Shown here piece by piece: positions 1-7,310 of a stretch of DNA of 50,490 nucleotides. Below the pieces are notes generated by a model that worked only from the letters and a program-made list of their open reading frames with translations, was not told the origin of the DNA and did not search any database. The stretch's first letter is position 1. Each line of letters starts with the position of its first letter. Both the position numbers and the translations under genes were made by a program. This DNA comes from a virus: positions 1-50,490 of the IMG/VR virus record IMGVR_UViG_3300044999_000017; one strand, given 5' to 3'.

Positions 1-27
1 CTTGTGATTGGGCGCGTCGGCAAATGC
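1..27. repeat. Terminal direct repeat marking a circular genome
   Basis: Bases 1-27 are identical to bases 50464-50490. A gene reads through this junction without a break (residues 105-131 of the cysteine peptidase), so this is a closed circle cut at an arbitrary point and the true length is 50,463 bp. It could be a circularly permuted headful genome or an excised prophage circle; the sequence alone does not decide. Confidence 0.93.
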
Positions 28-339
28 GGCATCAGTCGGTCTTGTGCCAAGGGCAAATTGCTGTTGCTGGAAATCGCTTATTCCAGTGGTCGCTGTGTCC
101 GGGCCATAACTCAAGGTATCCGGCCATAGCTTTTCAGCACAAACGCCCAAGGTCTGCGCGGAATTGTTGAAATTTTCAAACAACTGCGACAACTGAACCA
201 CTGGCTGGCCTGCCAAGATTCCACACATCTCCATCGCGTAGAGCCTTGAGCACTGAAAGCAAAGACCCCCGACCTGCTCGCGCGGAGGAAGCACCGCCAG
301 ATAGCGCGGCGTCGGATCGAAAGTTGCTGGCAGGCTCAT
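1..339 (-). CDS. Papain-like cysteine peptidase, N-terminal part (continues at 50463)
   Basis: This is codons 1-113 of a 359-aa protein that crosses the circle junction and ends at 49723. The start is the ATG at 339, which overlaps the stop of the preceding gene (ATGA). Residues 18-34 (PPREQ-VGG-LCFQCSRLY) resemble the papain-family active-site block: Gln22 would be the oxyanion glutamine and Cys30 the nucleophile. A downstream G-H165-E-L...GYD block fits the catalytic-histidine region. The C-terminal ~70 residues are a domain of the G-x-W/W-Y-x-W type seen on phage fibres. It may be a virion or wall-acting peptidase, or the missing lysin; the next gene is the i-spanin. The family call is from motif reading, and the usual catalytic Asn is not obvious. 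Confidence 0.62.
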   Translation of the reverse strand, partial: MSLPATFDPTPRYLAVLPPREQVGGLCFQCSRLYAMEMCGILAGQPVVQLSQLFENFNNSAQTLGVCAEKLWPDTLSYGPDTATTGISDFQQQQFALGTRPTDAAFADAPNHK

Positions 340-479
340 CGGTCAATCCTGAAATGCGGGCCACTATGCCCAGCGTCGAGCAGACACTGGCCATCTGGAC
401 AACGAAACGGATCGACCACCGGCAAGGACTGGAATCGCCCCTGCAGGTAGCCGATCCAATAAAGCAAGTGGCCGATCAT
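336..479 (-). CDS. Small Cys/His protein (47 aa)
   Basis: Starts at the ATG at 479, overlapping the stop of the 476-811 gene (ATGA), and its own stop overlaps the peptidase start. The C-terminal half carries C-PDGQ-C...AGHSGPH, a short Cys/His motif also found in the 81-aa protein at 1119-1364 (C...AGHDGSH). It may bind a metal; no function is recognised. Translational coupling on both sides supports that it is real. Confidence 0.6.
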   Translation of the reverse strand: MIGHLLYWIGYLQGRFQSLPVVDPFRCPDGQCLLDAGHSGPHFRIDR

Positions 480-811
480 TTCCCGCTCTTGCCTTTGTGC
501 TTCGACAGCGCGCCATCGAATACGCCCTTTACCCACTGATATTGATTGGCGTCGATGTTGGGCGTGCGCATGGTCGATCCTCCACCATCAGCGCCGTCGT
601 TGGTGATAACCATTTCATACTTCAGCGTACCGCTCACACCAGGCGCTCCCGGCGCTTTCATGCGCTGGCGAGACGAATCATTCATCTTCTTGGCGACGCC
701 GAGGACGATGTCCTGCAGATCGCAGAGAGCATTGCGGTCGATCCCGGTAAAGGTCTTGGTTCCCGGCGTCGGATCGCTGTCGTGCGAGTAGGTTATGGTT
801 GCATCGAACAT
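476..811 (-). CDS. Hypothetical late protein (111 aa)
   Basis: No signal peptide or membrane segment is visible. The middle is Gly/Pro-rich (residues about 50-85) and the C-terminus is basic (SKHKGKSGK). It lies in the late operon between the fibre genes and the peptidase/lysis genes. A possible virion or appendage-associated protein, inferred from position only. Confidence 0.6.
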   Translation of the reverse strand: MFDATITYSHDSDPTPGTKTFTGIDRNALCDLQDIVLGVAKKMNDSSRQRMKAPGAPGVSGTLKYEMVITNDGADGGGSTMRTPNIDANQYQWVKGVFDGALSKHKGKSGK

Positions 812-825
812 GATTTCTCCTTTGA

Positions 826-1035
826 TTACTTCTTGGGCGCTGCTGGAGCCTGAGCCGGTGCCGCAATCGCCGCCTGATAGACGACCATCGCCGCCAGGTC
901 ACACGCTATGCGCTGATCGGTTACAGGTGGAGGGTAAGCCGCCGCACAGGCTTGGATCGCGGCGAAATAGTCGGACTTCGGGCTGGCGTAGGCTGAGAGC
1001 GAGAACAGCGCGAGCAGTACGAGAACATATTTCAT
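826..1035 (-). CDS. Small exported protein with signal peptide (69 aa)
   Basis: The ATG at 1035 is preceded by AGGAAAG at good spacing. Residues 1-17 form a typical Sec signal peptide (MKYVLVLLALFSLSAYA), with cleavage expected after the final Ala. The mature part has two Cys (possible disulfide) and an Ala/Pro-rich tail. A small periplasmic phage protein encoded near the lysis genes; role unknown. Confidence 0.62.
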   Translation of the reverse strand: MKYVLVLLALFSLSAYASPKSDYFAAIQACAAAYPPPVTDQRIACDLAAMVVYQAAIAAPAQAPAAPKK

Positions 1036-1118
1036 TTCTTTCCTTTCGTGGTTTGAAAAAGCGCGAGACCGAAGCCCCGCGTGAAGCTCAGGGCAAGGAG
1101 GAGGATGCCCCGAGGTAT

Positions 1119-1364
1119 TCATTTCCCGATGACGTAAATGCGACCAGCCTTGCTGGTTGCAGACTTCGCATTCGGATTGTCCGAGTGCCGCGATACCTCC
1201 TCCATGAAAGCGTTGCGGTTCCACCATGTTCCGTGCTGGTCCAAGTGGCTCCCGTCATGTCCAGCCCGCAGCAGGCATTTCATGACGTGCAGCCCCCTTC
1301 CGGTGTGGTCCTTGACATCGAAGGTGGCGCGGCACTTGCGTTTTGGTATGAGACTGAAGCCCAT
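1119..1364 (-). CDS. Small Cys/His protein (81 aa)
   Basis: Contains K-C-R...H...KCLLRAGHDGSHLDQHG, a Cys/His cluster similar to that of the 47-aa protein at 336-479, so possibly a small metal-binding family present twice in this operon. The start ATG at 1364 follows directly on an operator-like inverted repeat (1367-1382), and the AAAGG of that repeat may also serve as its ribosome binding site. Function unknown. Confidence 0.6.
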   Translation of the reverse strand: MGFSLIPKRKCRATFDVKDHTGRGLHVMKCLLRAGHDGSHLDQHGTWWNRNAFMEEVSRHSDNPNAKSATSKAGRIYVIGK

Positions 1365-1366
1365 TC

Positions 1367-1382
1367 AATGCCTTTGTGCATA
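1367..1382. promoter_or_regulatory. Operator-like inverted repeat, site A
   Basis: AATGCC-TTTG-TGCATA, an imperfect copy of the 16-bp TATGCC-N4-GGCATA element. It fills the short gap between the fibre gene (stop at 1390) and the 1119-1364 gene, just before the start codon. On the leftward strand a TATACT hexamer lies at its upstream edge. Inferred repressor site. Confidence 0.55.
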
Positions 1383-1389
1383 GTATAGG

Positions 1390-2628
1390 TCATTCCGTGA
1401 CCATCGGCAGGGTGGTAGTTCCAACCAGCGTTCTATTACCCGAGGTGGTGATTGCCGCCCTGATCTCGTAGACGCAGCCAGAGACACCGTTCCTGATCGA
1501 CTGCCTGACTGTTAGTCCTGAGATATTGGCGGCGCCGTTCAAGATCGCGCTCGGCGTGGGATCAGCACCGTTCAAGAGGCTCACGGTAACGGTTGCCGAG
1601 GAGATGGTTTCAAGGCCGAGCTCCTGCGTGAAGTCAAGCGTGGCAATGATGACTTCGGATGGGTCTTTGGGTCCGATCGACATGGTATTTCCTAGAGGTA
1701 GCACTGCGATCCAGCGACGCGGAGCAATGATTTCGGTCCAGCGGCGCGGTGGAATGAGTTGGTAGAACTCCAGATCCAGCGAATAGGTTATTGGGCCACC
1801 GACTGACAGTGTCGGTATCTGCCCTGACTTGGTGATCTGCGCTCGGGCCGGCGTATAGCTGAACGCGCGTTTGAGTGTCGGGACTTGCCCGGTCAGCACC
1901 TTGCTTGCTAAACCCGGCGCACCTTTCCAACCGACGAAAAGGCTTGGTATCTGGCCGGTCTTGACGATGCTGGCGACACCGGGCGCGAAATTGAATGCAC
2001 GTACCAGTATTGGAACCTGCCCGGTCTTGAGCAAGTTTGTGGGGCTCGGATTGCCGCTGAATCCACCGCTTACGGTCAGGCTTGGAACCTGCCCGGTCTT
2101 GATCAGGCTCGCTAGGGTTGGCGTGTAATTGAACGCAACCTTGAGCGTCGGCACCTGGCCGGTCTTGAGGAGGCTTGATACTCCTGGTGCTCCTGTGAAC
2201 CCCTTTGAAAGATTTGGCACCTGCCCCGTCTTAACAAGGCTGGATACTGCAGGCGTGAAATAGAATGGTGTGCCAGGAGGAAGAACGGTCTGGCGCGTTC
2301 GCTGATTGCTGACCAGTCGACGCTTGGTAATGAGCGTGCTGACCGGCCGCAACGGAAAGCGAACAACGATAAAGCCGGAGATCCTCAGGATCGGGACTTG
2401 GCCTGTCTTGATGATGTGGGCCAGCCCCGGCGTATAGAGGCCGGGAACGGTGATGCCGCCATGCGGCCTAGCGAGATTGGCGTGCCCGAAGAGCCGCGGC
2501 TGCAGAGCCCGGCGGGCATTGCCCGCGCCTTTAACAACCAGCGGTCTTACCGGAGGTTTGCTTGTTGCGTACCCGTGCGGTCCACCGAGTTGTGCTCGGA
2601 CGAGGTGTCGTCGAGTTCCGGCAGCCAT
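1390..2628 (-). CDS. Fibre/appendage protein with eight KTGQVP-type repeats (412 aa)
   Basis: The central region holds eight degenerate repeats with core (I/L)-x-K-T-G-Q-(V/I)-P-x-L, mostly spaced 24-27 residues apart, between about residues 72 and 272. An APRRW-type motif follows, and then a C-terminal domain (about 315-412) of the phage-fibre Ig-like type (KDPSEVIIATLDFTQEL...TISSATVTVSL). The N-terminus is basic and may be a degenerate repeat. Probably a structural appendage made of stacked repeats, the last domain being the common phage beta-sandwich. It follows the 253-aa gene without a gap. Confidence 0.6.
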   Translation of the reverse strand: MAAGTRRHLVRAQLGGPHGYATSKPPVRPLVVKGAGNARRALQPRLFGHANLARPHGGITVPGLYTPGLAHIIKTGQVPILRISGFIVVRFPLRPVSTLITKRRLVSNQRTRQTVLPPGTPFYFTPAVSSLVKTGQVPNLSKGFTGAPGVSSLLKTGQVPTLKVAFNYTPTLASLIKTGQVPSLTVSGGFSGNPSPTNLLKTGQVPILVRAFNFAPGVASIVKTGQIPSLFVGWKGAPGLASKVLTGQVPTLKRAFSYTPARAQITKSGQIPTLSVGGPITYSLDLEFYQLIPPRRWTEIIAPRRWIAVLPLGNTMSIGPKDPSEVIIATLDFTQELGLETISSATVTVSLLNGADPTPSAILNGAANISGLTVRQSIRNGVSGCVYEIRAAITTSGNRTLVGTTTLPMVTE

Positions 2629-3390
2629 TTAGAGGTTCGCACGGTTGCGCGCTTGTAGCCCAATGATCTGAATTGCCTTGGCGTGTGGCGCTCCTCCAGC
2701 TTGCGGCGGCTGCAGCGCCACTAGCATCGTCGTGTAGTGATCCGTTGTCCCCGTCGTTGATCCTTGGCTGAACGTCGCATGCGCCGAGCCGGCGCTTGCC
2801 AATATCCGATACGACAGCCGGCTACAGTCAAATAGGTTCGGGCTTGTAATGCCGTTGATGGCACCAGAGAAGCTGGTTCCGTCTGCAGGAACATTGCTCC
2901 CGCTACCCTGCGTGTCGTGATCCTGACAGAAGGCGACCAGCATGCAATTAGCAACGGAAGTCGACGCGCTCCCTGCCGATGTTATTGCGTCAGTGCCGGC
3001 CCCGGGCGAGGTCTGGCTAGCCGCTTCGTGAGCATTGACGATGCTCGCAGTGGTATCGGCTCCACTCCACTCACTGAGCGTCAATCGCGGATAGACGCCG
3101 TTGGATCCTGTGTAACTGACGGTCACCGTTTGTGGCGCATTGGTGATGTTCCTGGCGACATAGCTACGAAGTTCGTTGGCATTGGCCGCTCCACCAAGAA
3201 TCGTATCGACCGGCGCGTAAGTGTTGCTCTTGTCGTCAGTGAGTCCGCTGATAGTGCCGGTCGCACCGTGCTTGAGGAAGACAACAACACTGTTCCCGCT
3301 CGCGACTGTGCCAGTAAACGTGACCGCCAGCGACGATTGCGAGGATCCATCGAAAAAGCCGAATTTCTGCTGGACAGGGGCGATAGCCAT
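2629..3390 (-). CDS. Putative tail/appendage protein (253 aa)
   Basis: Ser/Thr/Gly/Ala-rich beta-type sequence without membrane segments, similar in style to phage decoration or fibre-tip jelly-roll domains (LTLSEWSGADTTASI near residues 104-118). Directly abuts the genes on both sides (3391 and 2628), forming a fibre-gene block. A virion role is inferred from context. Confidence 0.55.
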   Translation of the reverse strand: MAIAPVQQKFGFFDGSSQSSLAVTFTGTVASGNSVVVFLKHGATGTISGLTDDKSNTYAPVDTILGGAANANELRSYVARNITNAPQTVTVSYTGSNGVYPRLTLSEWSGADTTASIVNAHEAASQTSPGAGTDAITSAGSASTSVANCMLVAFCQDHDTQGSGSNVPADGTSFSGAINGITSPNLFDCSRLSYRILASAGSAHATFSQGSTTGTTDHYTTMLVALQPPQAGGAPHAKAIQIIGLQARNRANL

Positions 3391-4605
3391 TTAGACCACC
3401 ATCGTTGCACGTACCGACTTCTGCGCTACCTGCATCGGCGGATATACAAAAGCGGCGCTCGCCGCACTCTCGGTCGTCGCGTTCATCGCCGTCGCCGTGT
3501 AGGAATGGGAAGTTCCCCGCCAATTCGCTGAATCGTCGTAGTAGCAATAAATCGGATTGGCGATCTGCACCCCGTCGCGGTAGAGCTTGGTCGATAGGTA
3601 AGCATTGGTACAGCCGCTCGGATCCCAGATCAGCCGATTATTGATCACCCGGATATTCTTTGGCGGGAGCAGAGTTGCACTCGTGCTTGAGCCGGCAATG
3701 AAGGGCAGGACCATGTTGCTTCTCGGTGCCCAATTTGGATCAAAGGCACCGTACTGTTGACTTGCGATCTGCTGGTCCTGCACTGCCCACGAGAGCCAGC
3801 CGCGAATCTTTGCATCGGCCATATTGCCCAGCGTTGCAAGACCGATACACCAGTTCGTTACCTGAGTGCTGGTGTAGGCACTGAAATCCGCTCCACCTTC
3901 GCCGAACAGTATTTCTTTCGTTGGATGCGTCGTCCGCGGATTGTTGGTGACATCGGTGGTCGTCGGTTGCGCGCTGATCTCATAAGTCTGCGGATAGACG
4001 TGGTAATCCAGGCAATCACAAGACGCGATGATGGTTGAAATCCATGCGTCATCTTTTAGCCCAAGCGTGCTGCTAAAAGTACAGGGGATAATGGACGGAA
4101 CGCTTGACTTGACCAGCGAGTAAATATTGTTGCAGCGAGCCGCCGTCATGTTGGCATTGGCTTCCTGAATAATATCGAGCTCGATGATGTTAGCTCGATA
4201 ATCAGGTGCGCCCGATACTCCGGTAACGCAGCCGACATTGCTGATGACGATGTTGGAAATCTGGGCATCAGTCATCGCCACAGTACCGTTATCAGTGCCT
4301 CCTGTATCGTAAGTCGCGCAGCCGGTAAGCAGGACCGATAGGCCGTTAGCGACGCAATAGGCGACAAGCTGCTGCGTGCGGGTGTTGTACGTCGCTTGGG
4401 TGATCAGTCCGTTCTGCACCATCGCTACATCACCGATGAGGCGAATGCAGTTTGCCCCCAAGCTCATCGCGTAGTCGATCTGCCGCCGAATCCAGCCAAC
4501 CCAGTCCCACTCAATCCAATACGCGGACTCAAGCGGCGACCCGGGCTTGCTGGTCAGGTTCCAACCACGAACCTTGCCGGCGAAATTGACTGCTACATCA
4601 GCCAT
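3391..4605 (-). CDS. Glycosidase-like appendage protein, TIM barrel plus FnIII-like domain (404 aa)
   Basis: Reads like a clan-A glycoside hydrolase (GH5-like): GWNL near residue 14, the strand motif LGANCIRLIGD (49-59), LDIIQEAN with candidate acid/base Glu148, LDYHVYP (199-205), and EILFGEGG with candidate nucleophile Glu236. Residues about 310-400 resemble a fibronectin-type III domain (LPPKNIRV...SHSYTATAMNA). Likely acts at the virion surface as a polysaccharide-binding or -degrading spike component. The WxxNEP-type motif is replaced by QEAN, so activity is uncertain. The stop overlaps nothing; the next gene starts one base on. Confidence 0.6.
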   Translation of the reverse strand: MADVAVNFAGKVRGWNLTSKPGSPLESAYWIEWDWVGWIRRQIDYAMSLGANCIRLIGDVAMVQNGLITQATYNTRTQQLVAYCVANGLSVLLTGCATYDTGGTDNGTVAMTDAQISNIVISNVGCVTGVSGAPDYRANIIELDIIQEANANMTAARCNNIYSLVKSSVPSIIPCTFSSTLGLKDDAWISTIIASCDCLDYHVYPQTYEISAQPTTTDVTNNPRTTHPTKEILFGEGGADFSAYTSTQVTNWCIGLATLGNMADAKIRGWLSWAVQDQQIASQQYGAFDPNWAPRSNMVLPFIAGSSTSATLLPPKNIRVINNRLIWDPSGCTNAYLSTKLYRDGVQIANPIYCYYDDSANWRGTSHSYTATAMNATTESAASAAFVYPPMQVAQKSVRATMVV

Positions 4606-5024
4606 CAGTGGGTTGCCTTTGTAGTCCTGCGGTACTCTTTGTTTTCAACCCGCTTTATCCAGTTGCAATTCGCGCACAAAAGTTGCATTACTAAGCGCGC
4701 TGTCTCTTGGTTTTTCTTTACATAGTTATATCGTTTCTGCAGTGACCATCCAACATCCTGTCGATACTTATGGCCGTCCCCGTTGATGTGGTCAATTTGC
4801 AGCACTCTTGGATCATCAATCCCGCAATGAACACATTTGCCGCCAAAGAAATCTAAAATCCATTGGCGAATGCGCTCGTTGTACGATTGGTGTGTTTGTT
4901 GTTTCCGCTCGGGATTGAGACGAGTCCATTTCTCATTCCCTGCTCGACTGATCTCTCTGGCTCGGTCTCGGTTATCAGCCCGCCAAGACCTCATGTAAGT
5001 TGCCTTTTTTTCCTTATTAATCAT
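4605..5024 (-). CDS. HNH endonuclease (139 aa)
   Basis: A Cys-x2-Cys (KCVHCG), then VLQIDHINGDGHKYR and C-A-N-C-N-W: the zinc-bound HNH nuclease pattern of phage free-standing homing endonucleases. The start is the ATG at 5024, shortly after the stop of the preceding virion gene. The gene is noticeably more AT-rich and lysine-rich than its neighbours, consistent with later insertion into the virion operon. A second, unrelated HNH gene lies at 22672-23214. Confidence 0.8.
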   Translation of the reverse strand: MINKEKKATYMRSWRADNRDRAREISRAGNEKWTRLNPERKQQTHQSYNERIRQWILDFFGGKCVHCGIDDPRVLQIDHINGDGHKYRQDVGWSLQKRYNYVKKNQETARLVMQLLCANCNWIKRVENKEYRRTTKATH

Positions 5025-5031
5025 TATGTTA

Positions 5032-5493
5032 TCACTCGTCCCATTCCAAATTCGCGTCAGCATTGATCGCTGCACCCGCTCCGCGGTTGGCACGAATGCT
5101 GTACCCCTTGGCGGTCGATGCGGCGCCCTGCACTGTCGGCTCACGGCCAAGCGGGTACTGAATGACTAGGCCAGAAGATGGCGGCACGTTGTACGTTTTG
5201 AGAATGGTGACTGTGCCCTCTGACGCCGGCAACTTCTTCGCCGTGAAGGCGGAACCTCCGGCTATTGTTCCGTCTTGTTGTAATGACGGAGTTACGGACG
5301 TACCGGCTGCCGAGGTCGCAGTAACCATGCAAAGCTGGACTAGTACTGGAGGATCAGTCGCCGAAACACCCGAGAATGTGATTGACATTTCGGTGATGAT
5401 CGCTTTCCGATTAACTGGCGGATTGACTTCGAGAATCGTTGCCATTGAGGCGGGAACTGCCGCCGCTTCTGCTGTTGCTGCAAAGAGTGCCAT
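5032..5493 (-). CDS. Putative virion protein (153 aa)
   Basis: Ala/Thr/Val-rich, without membrane segments, with several short beta-type stretches (VNRKAIITEMSITFSGVSA). The start has a good AAGGAGCTTTCAA leader. It sits between a similarly sized virion-like gene and the HNH gene. Possibly a small fibre or decoration protein; no family recognised. Confidence 0.55.
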   Translation of the reverse strand: MALFAATAEAAAVPASMATILEVNPPVNRKAIITEMSITFSGVSATDPPVLVQLCMVTATSAAGTSVTPSLQQDGTIAGGSAFTAKKLPASEGTVTILKTYNVPPSSGLVIQYPLGREPTVQGAASTAKGYSIRANRGAGAAINADANLEWDE

Positions 5494-5506
5494 TTGAAAG
5501 CTCCTT

Positions 5507-5980
5507 TTATGGGCTGTGGGTAATTGCGATCAAACCCGATCCGCCCGGTAGAATCGTGATCGTATTCGGTGCGGCGGTAAGCGGAACATCGGCCGGTGTC
5601 GCATCGCCAAGTACAAAACCAACTAACGGCTTGGCATGACCGTTGATGGTCGCGTTGACGTAAATAATCGCCCACCGCCATGCGGGAATGCCAGAGCTCG
5701 ACGCGGTCCAGCTCGGACTCGGACCCGTGAAATTGAAGGTCGTGGTCCCAACGCTGCGCGTAATCGTTACTCCGGTCAGCGTGACTCCGCCAAGCGTGTA
5801 CCCGTTGCCGGTAGTGAGTTCGTTGGTCAGATCGCCATAGAGCGATTGCGCCGCCGAGGTAATGGTCTGCGTTACCGTGACCAGCACCATGTTGAAGGTA
5901 TTGGCGGCTTTCAAAATATCTGTTCCGTCCGCTTCCCACAGGGTCACGGTATCGAACAGGGTGAAGGTTCCCATTGCCAT
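5507..5980 (-). CDS. Putative virion protein (157 aa)
   Basis: Begins MAMGTFTLFDT and is rich in Thr/Gly with beta-strand periodicity. The type is common in phages beside tail-fibre genes (LTTGNGYTLGGVTLTGVTITRS). Follows the ATP-grasp gene by a short gap with an AAGGAATAA ribosome binding site. Structural role inferred from position and composition. Confidence 0.55.
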   Translation of the reverse strand: MAMGTFTLFDTVTLWEADGTDILKAANTFNMVLVTVTQTITSAAQSLYGDLTNELTTGNGYTLGGVTLTGVTITRSVGTTTFNFTGPSPSWTASSSGIPAWRWAIIYVNATINGHAKPLVGFVLGDATPADVPLTAAPNTITILPGGSGLIAITHSP

Positions 5981-5991
5981 GATTTATTCCT

Positions 5992-7305
5992 TTAGTAAGC
6001 CCACTCTGTTGCAAAGCCCATCTTCTGCAGCGCTGGGATGTCCTGTTTCAAGCGCTTCCCGATGTCGGTGCGGTATTGCGGATTGTTCGGAATCTCGACG
6101 CTGTCGGCCGCGGCATAGGCTTGCCGTGCAGCTTCCGAGACGGTATCGCCAAGCCCTGTTGCGACTACCAGATATTCGCCAGCCGACACCATGCAGCGCT
6201 GATCGACCCCGTTGTCATCAGGAGCCATGCCTGACACCAGCTCGCACGGCGCAAGGTAAGGACGGTATTCGTTTTCATCATCGAGCCCCCAGACCGGAAT
6301 GCCATTGGACGCCTTGGGTTCTGGATTTTTGTTCGGCCATGGAGGAATGCTCATGACGATGCCCACCGCAATGTCTGGCATTGGTTCAAAGGTATCGTCA
6401 CCATCGACCAGATGAGCCAGCCACTCGCACGGATCGGGATGCAGGGTCTGCACGATATTGAATGACGGCCAGCCCAGGCGACAGGTGAACTCCATTGGCC
6501 GCGGGCTTCCGTCCTCGTCGATGATTACCGATACGTCTACTGAGCCGGTGTGTCCCATCTTGATCAGGTCACCCTCAAGCGGTAACAGGACTTCCTGAGC
6601 CAGTTGTGATTCGCTCATTTTCATGTAGCGGATCGCCGACCCAGTCTCGCCCGTATTGGGTCCAACATCGTCATTCATGAACGTCTTGTGTTCCCAGCAT
6701 TCCTCGACATACTTTAGGAACCCGTTTTTGCCGAGCCAGCCGTTGACAGAAAACTCAACGCCCTCGACCTTCTCCTGCATCATGAAAGTGCCATGCGTCT
6801 TTCCGTCAGATCCAACGCGGCGCAGCTTGAACACCATGTCCTTGACCGACTTCCCGACATAGGAAAGCGCCTTGTCCTTATCCCCATTGGGCTTGCTCAC
6901 AAAGGGCCGTTTCTCCGCAAGAACGTACTTTTCCGCCTTCTTGTAGTCGGAAAACATTTGGTAGGGGATGACGTCGATTCCGCACTTCTGCATGAGCTTC
7001 TGGCCCGCTCCGCGATCAAGCTCAAGTTGTGCTGACTCATACGAAGGAGAAAGCACGGGGTATCCTTTTTTGCGGTAGACATCGAGCTCCTTCAGCCACT
7101 TCACGTTGTCGGTAGTGATGATCAGGTCGGCCCAGTTCACATGCGCTTGCCACTTCTCTCCCGCGATCTTCTCGATCAGACCGTCTCCGATCTTTCGCGG
7201 CTGCTTGGTATCCTTGTCGATCGCCATGCAGGTCATGACTCTATGCCCTCGTGCATAGCAACGAAGCGCAAAATCCAGCGCGGAGCCGGTTTGATCGAGC
7301 ACCAA
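5992..7305 (-). CDS. PurD-like ATP-grasp ligase (437 aa)
   Basis: Resembles phosphoribosylamine-glycine ligase across its length: a Rossmann-like N-terminus ((N)ILVLDQTGSALDFALRC), an ATP-grasp middle (KAEKYVLAEKRPFVSKPNGDKDKAL; MMQEKVEGVEFSVNGW; VDVSVIIDEDGSPRPMEFTCRLG, the usual NARFGDPE-type metal site) and a PurD-type C-terminus (EYLVVATGLGDTVSEAARQAYAA...YRTDIGKR). The TTG at 7305 gives the shown start, but the alignment favours the ATA at 7314, which overlaps the upstream stop as ATAA and follows GAGGGG. A purine-pathway ligase inside a virion operon is odd; it may ligate another substrate. The fold is fairly sure, the reaction not. Confidence 0.72.
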   Translation of the reverse strand: MVLDQTGSALDFALRCYARGHRVMTCMAIDKDTKQPRKIGDGLIEKIAGEKWQAHVNWADLIITTDNVKWLKELDVYRKKGYPVLSPSYESAQLELDRGAGQKLMQKCGIDVIPYQMFSDYKKAEKYVLAEKRPFVSKPNGDKDKALSYVGKSVKDMVFKLRRVGSDGKTHGTFMMQEKVEGVEFSVNGWLGKNGFLKYVEECWEHKTFMNDDVGPNTGETGSAIRYMKMSESQLAQEVLLPLEGDLIKMGHTGSVDVSVIIDEDGSPRPMEFTCRLGWPSFNIVQTLHPDPCEWLAHLVDGDDTFEPMPDIAVGIVMSIPPWPNKNPEPKASNGIPVWGLDDENEYRPYLAPCELVSGMAPDDNGVDQRCMVSAGEYLVVATGLGDTVSEAARQAYAAADSVEIPNNPQYRTDIGKRLKQDIPALQKMGFATEWAY

Positions 7306-7310
7306 GATAT

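Noticed and set aside
795-1388. Rightward open frame of 197 codons
   Set aside because: Covers two leftward genes with good ribosome binding sites and an operator; it has no leader.
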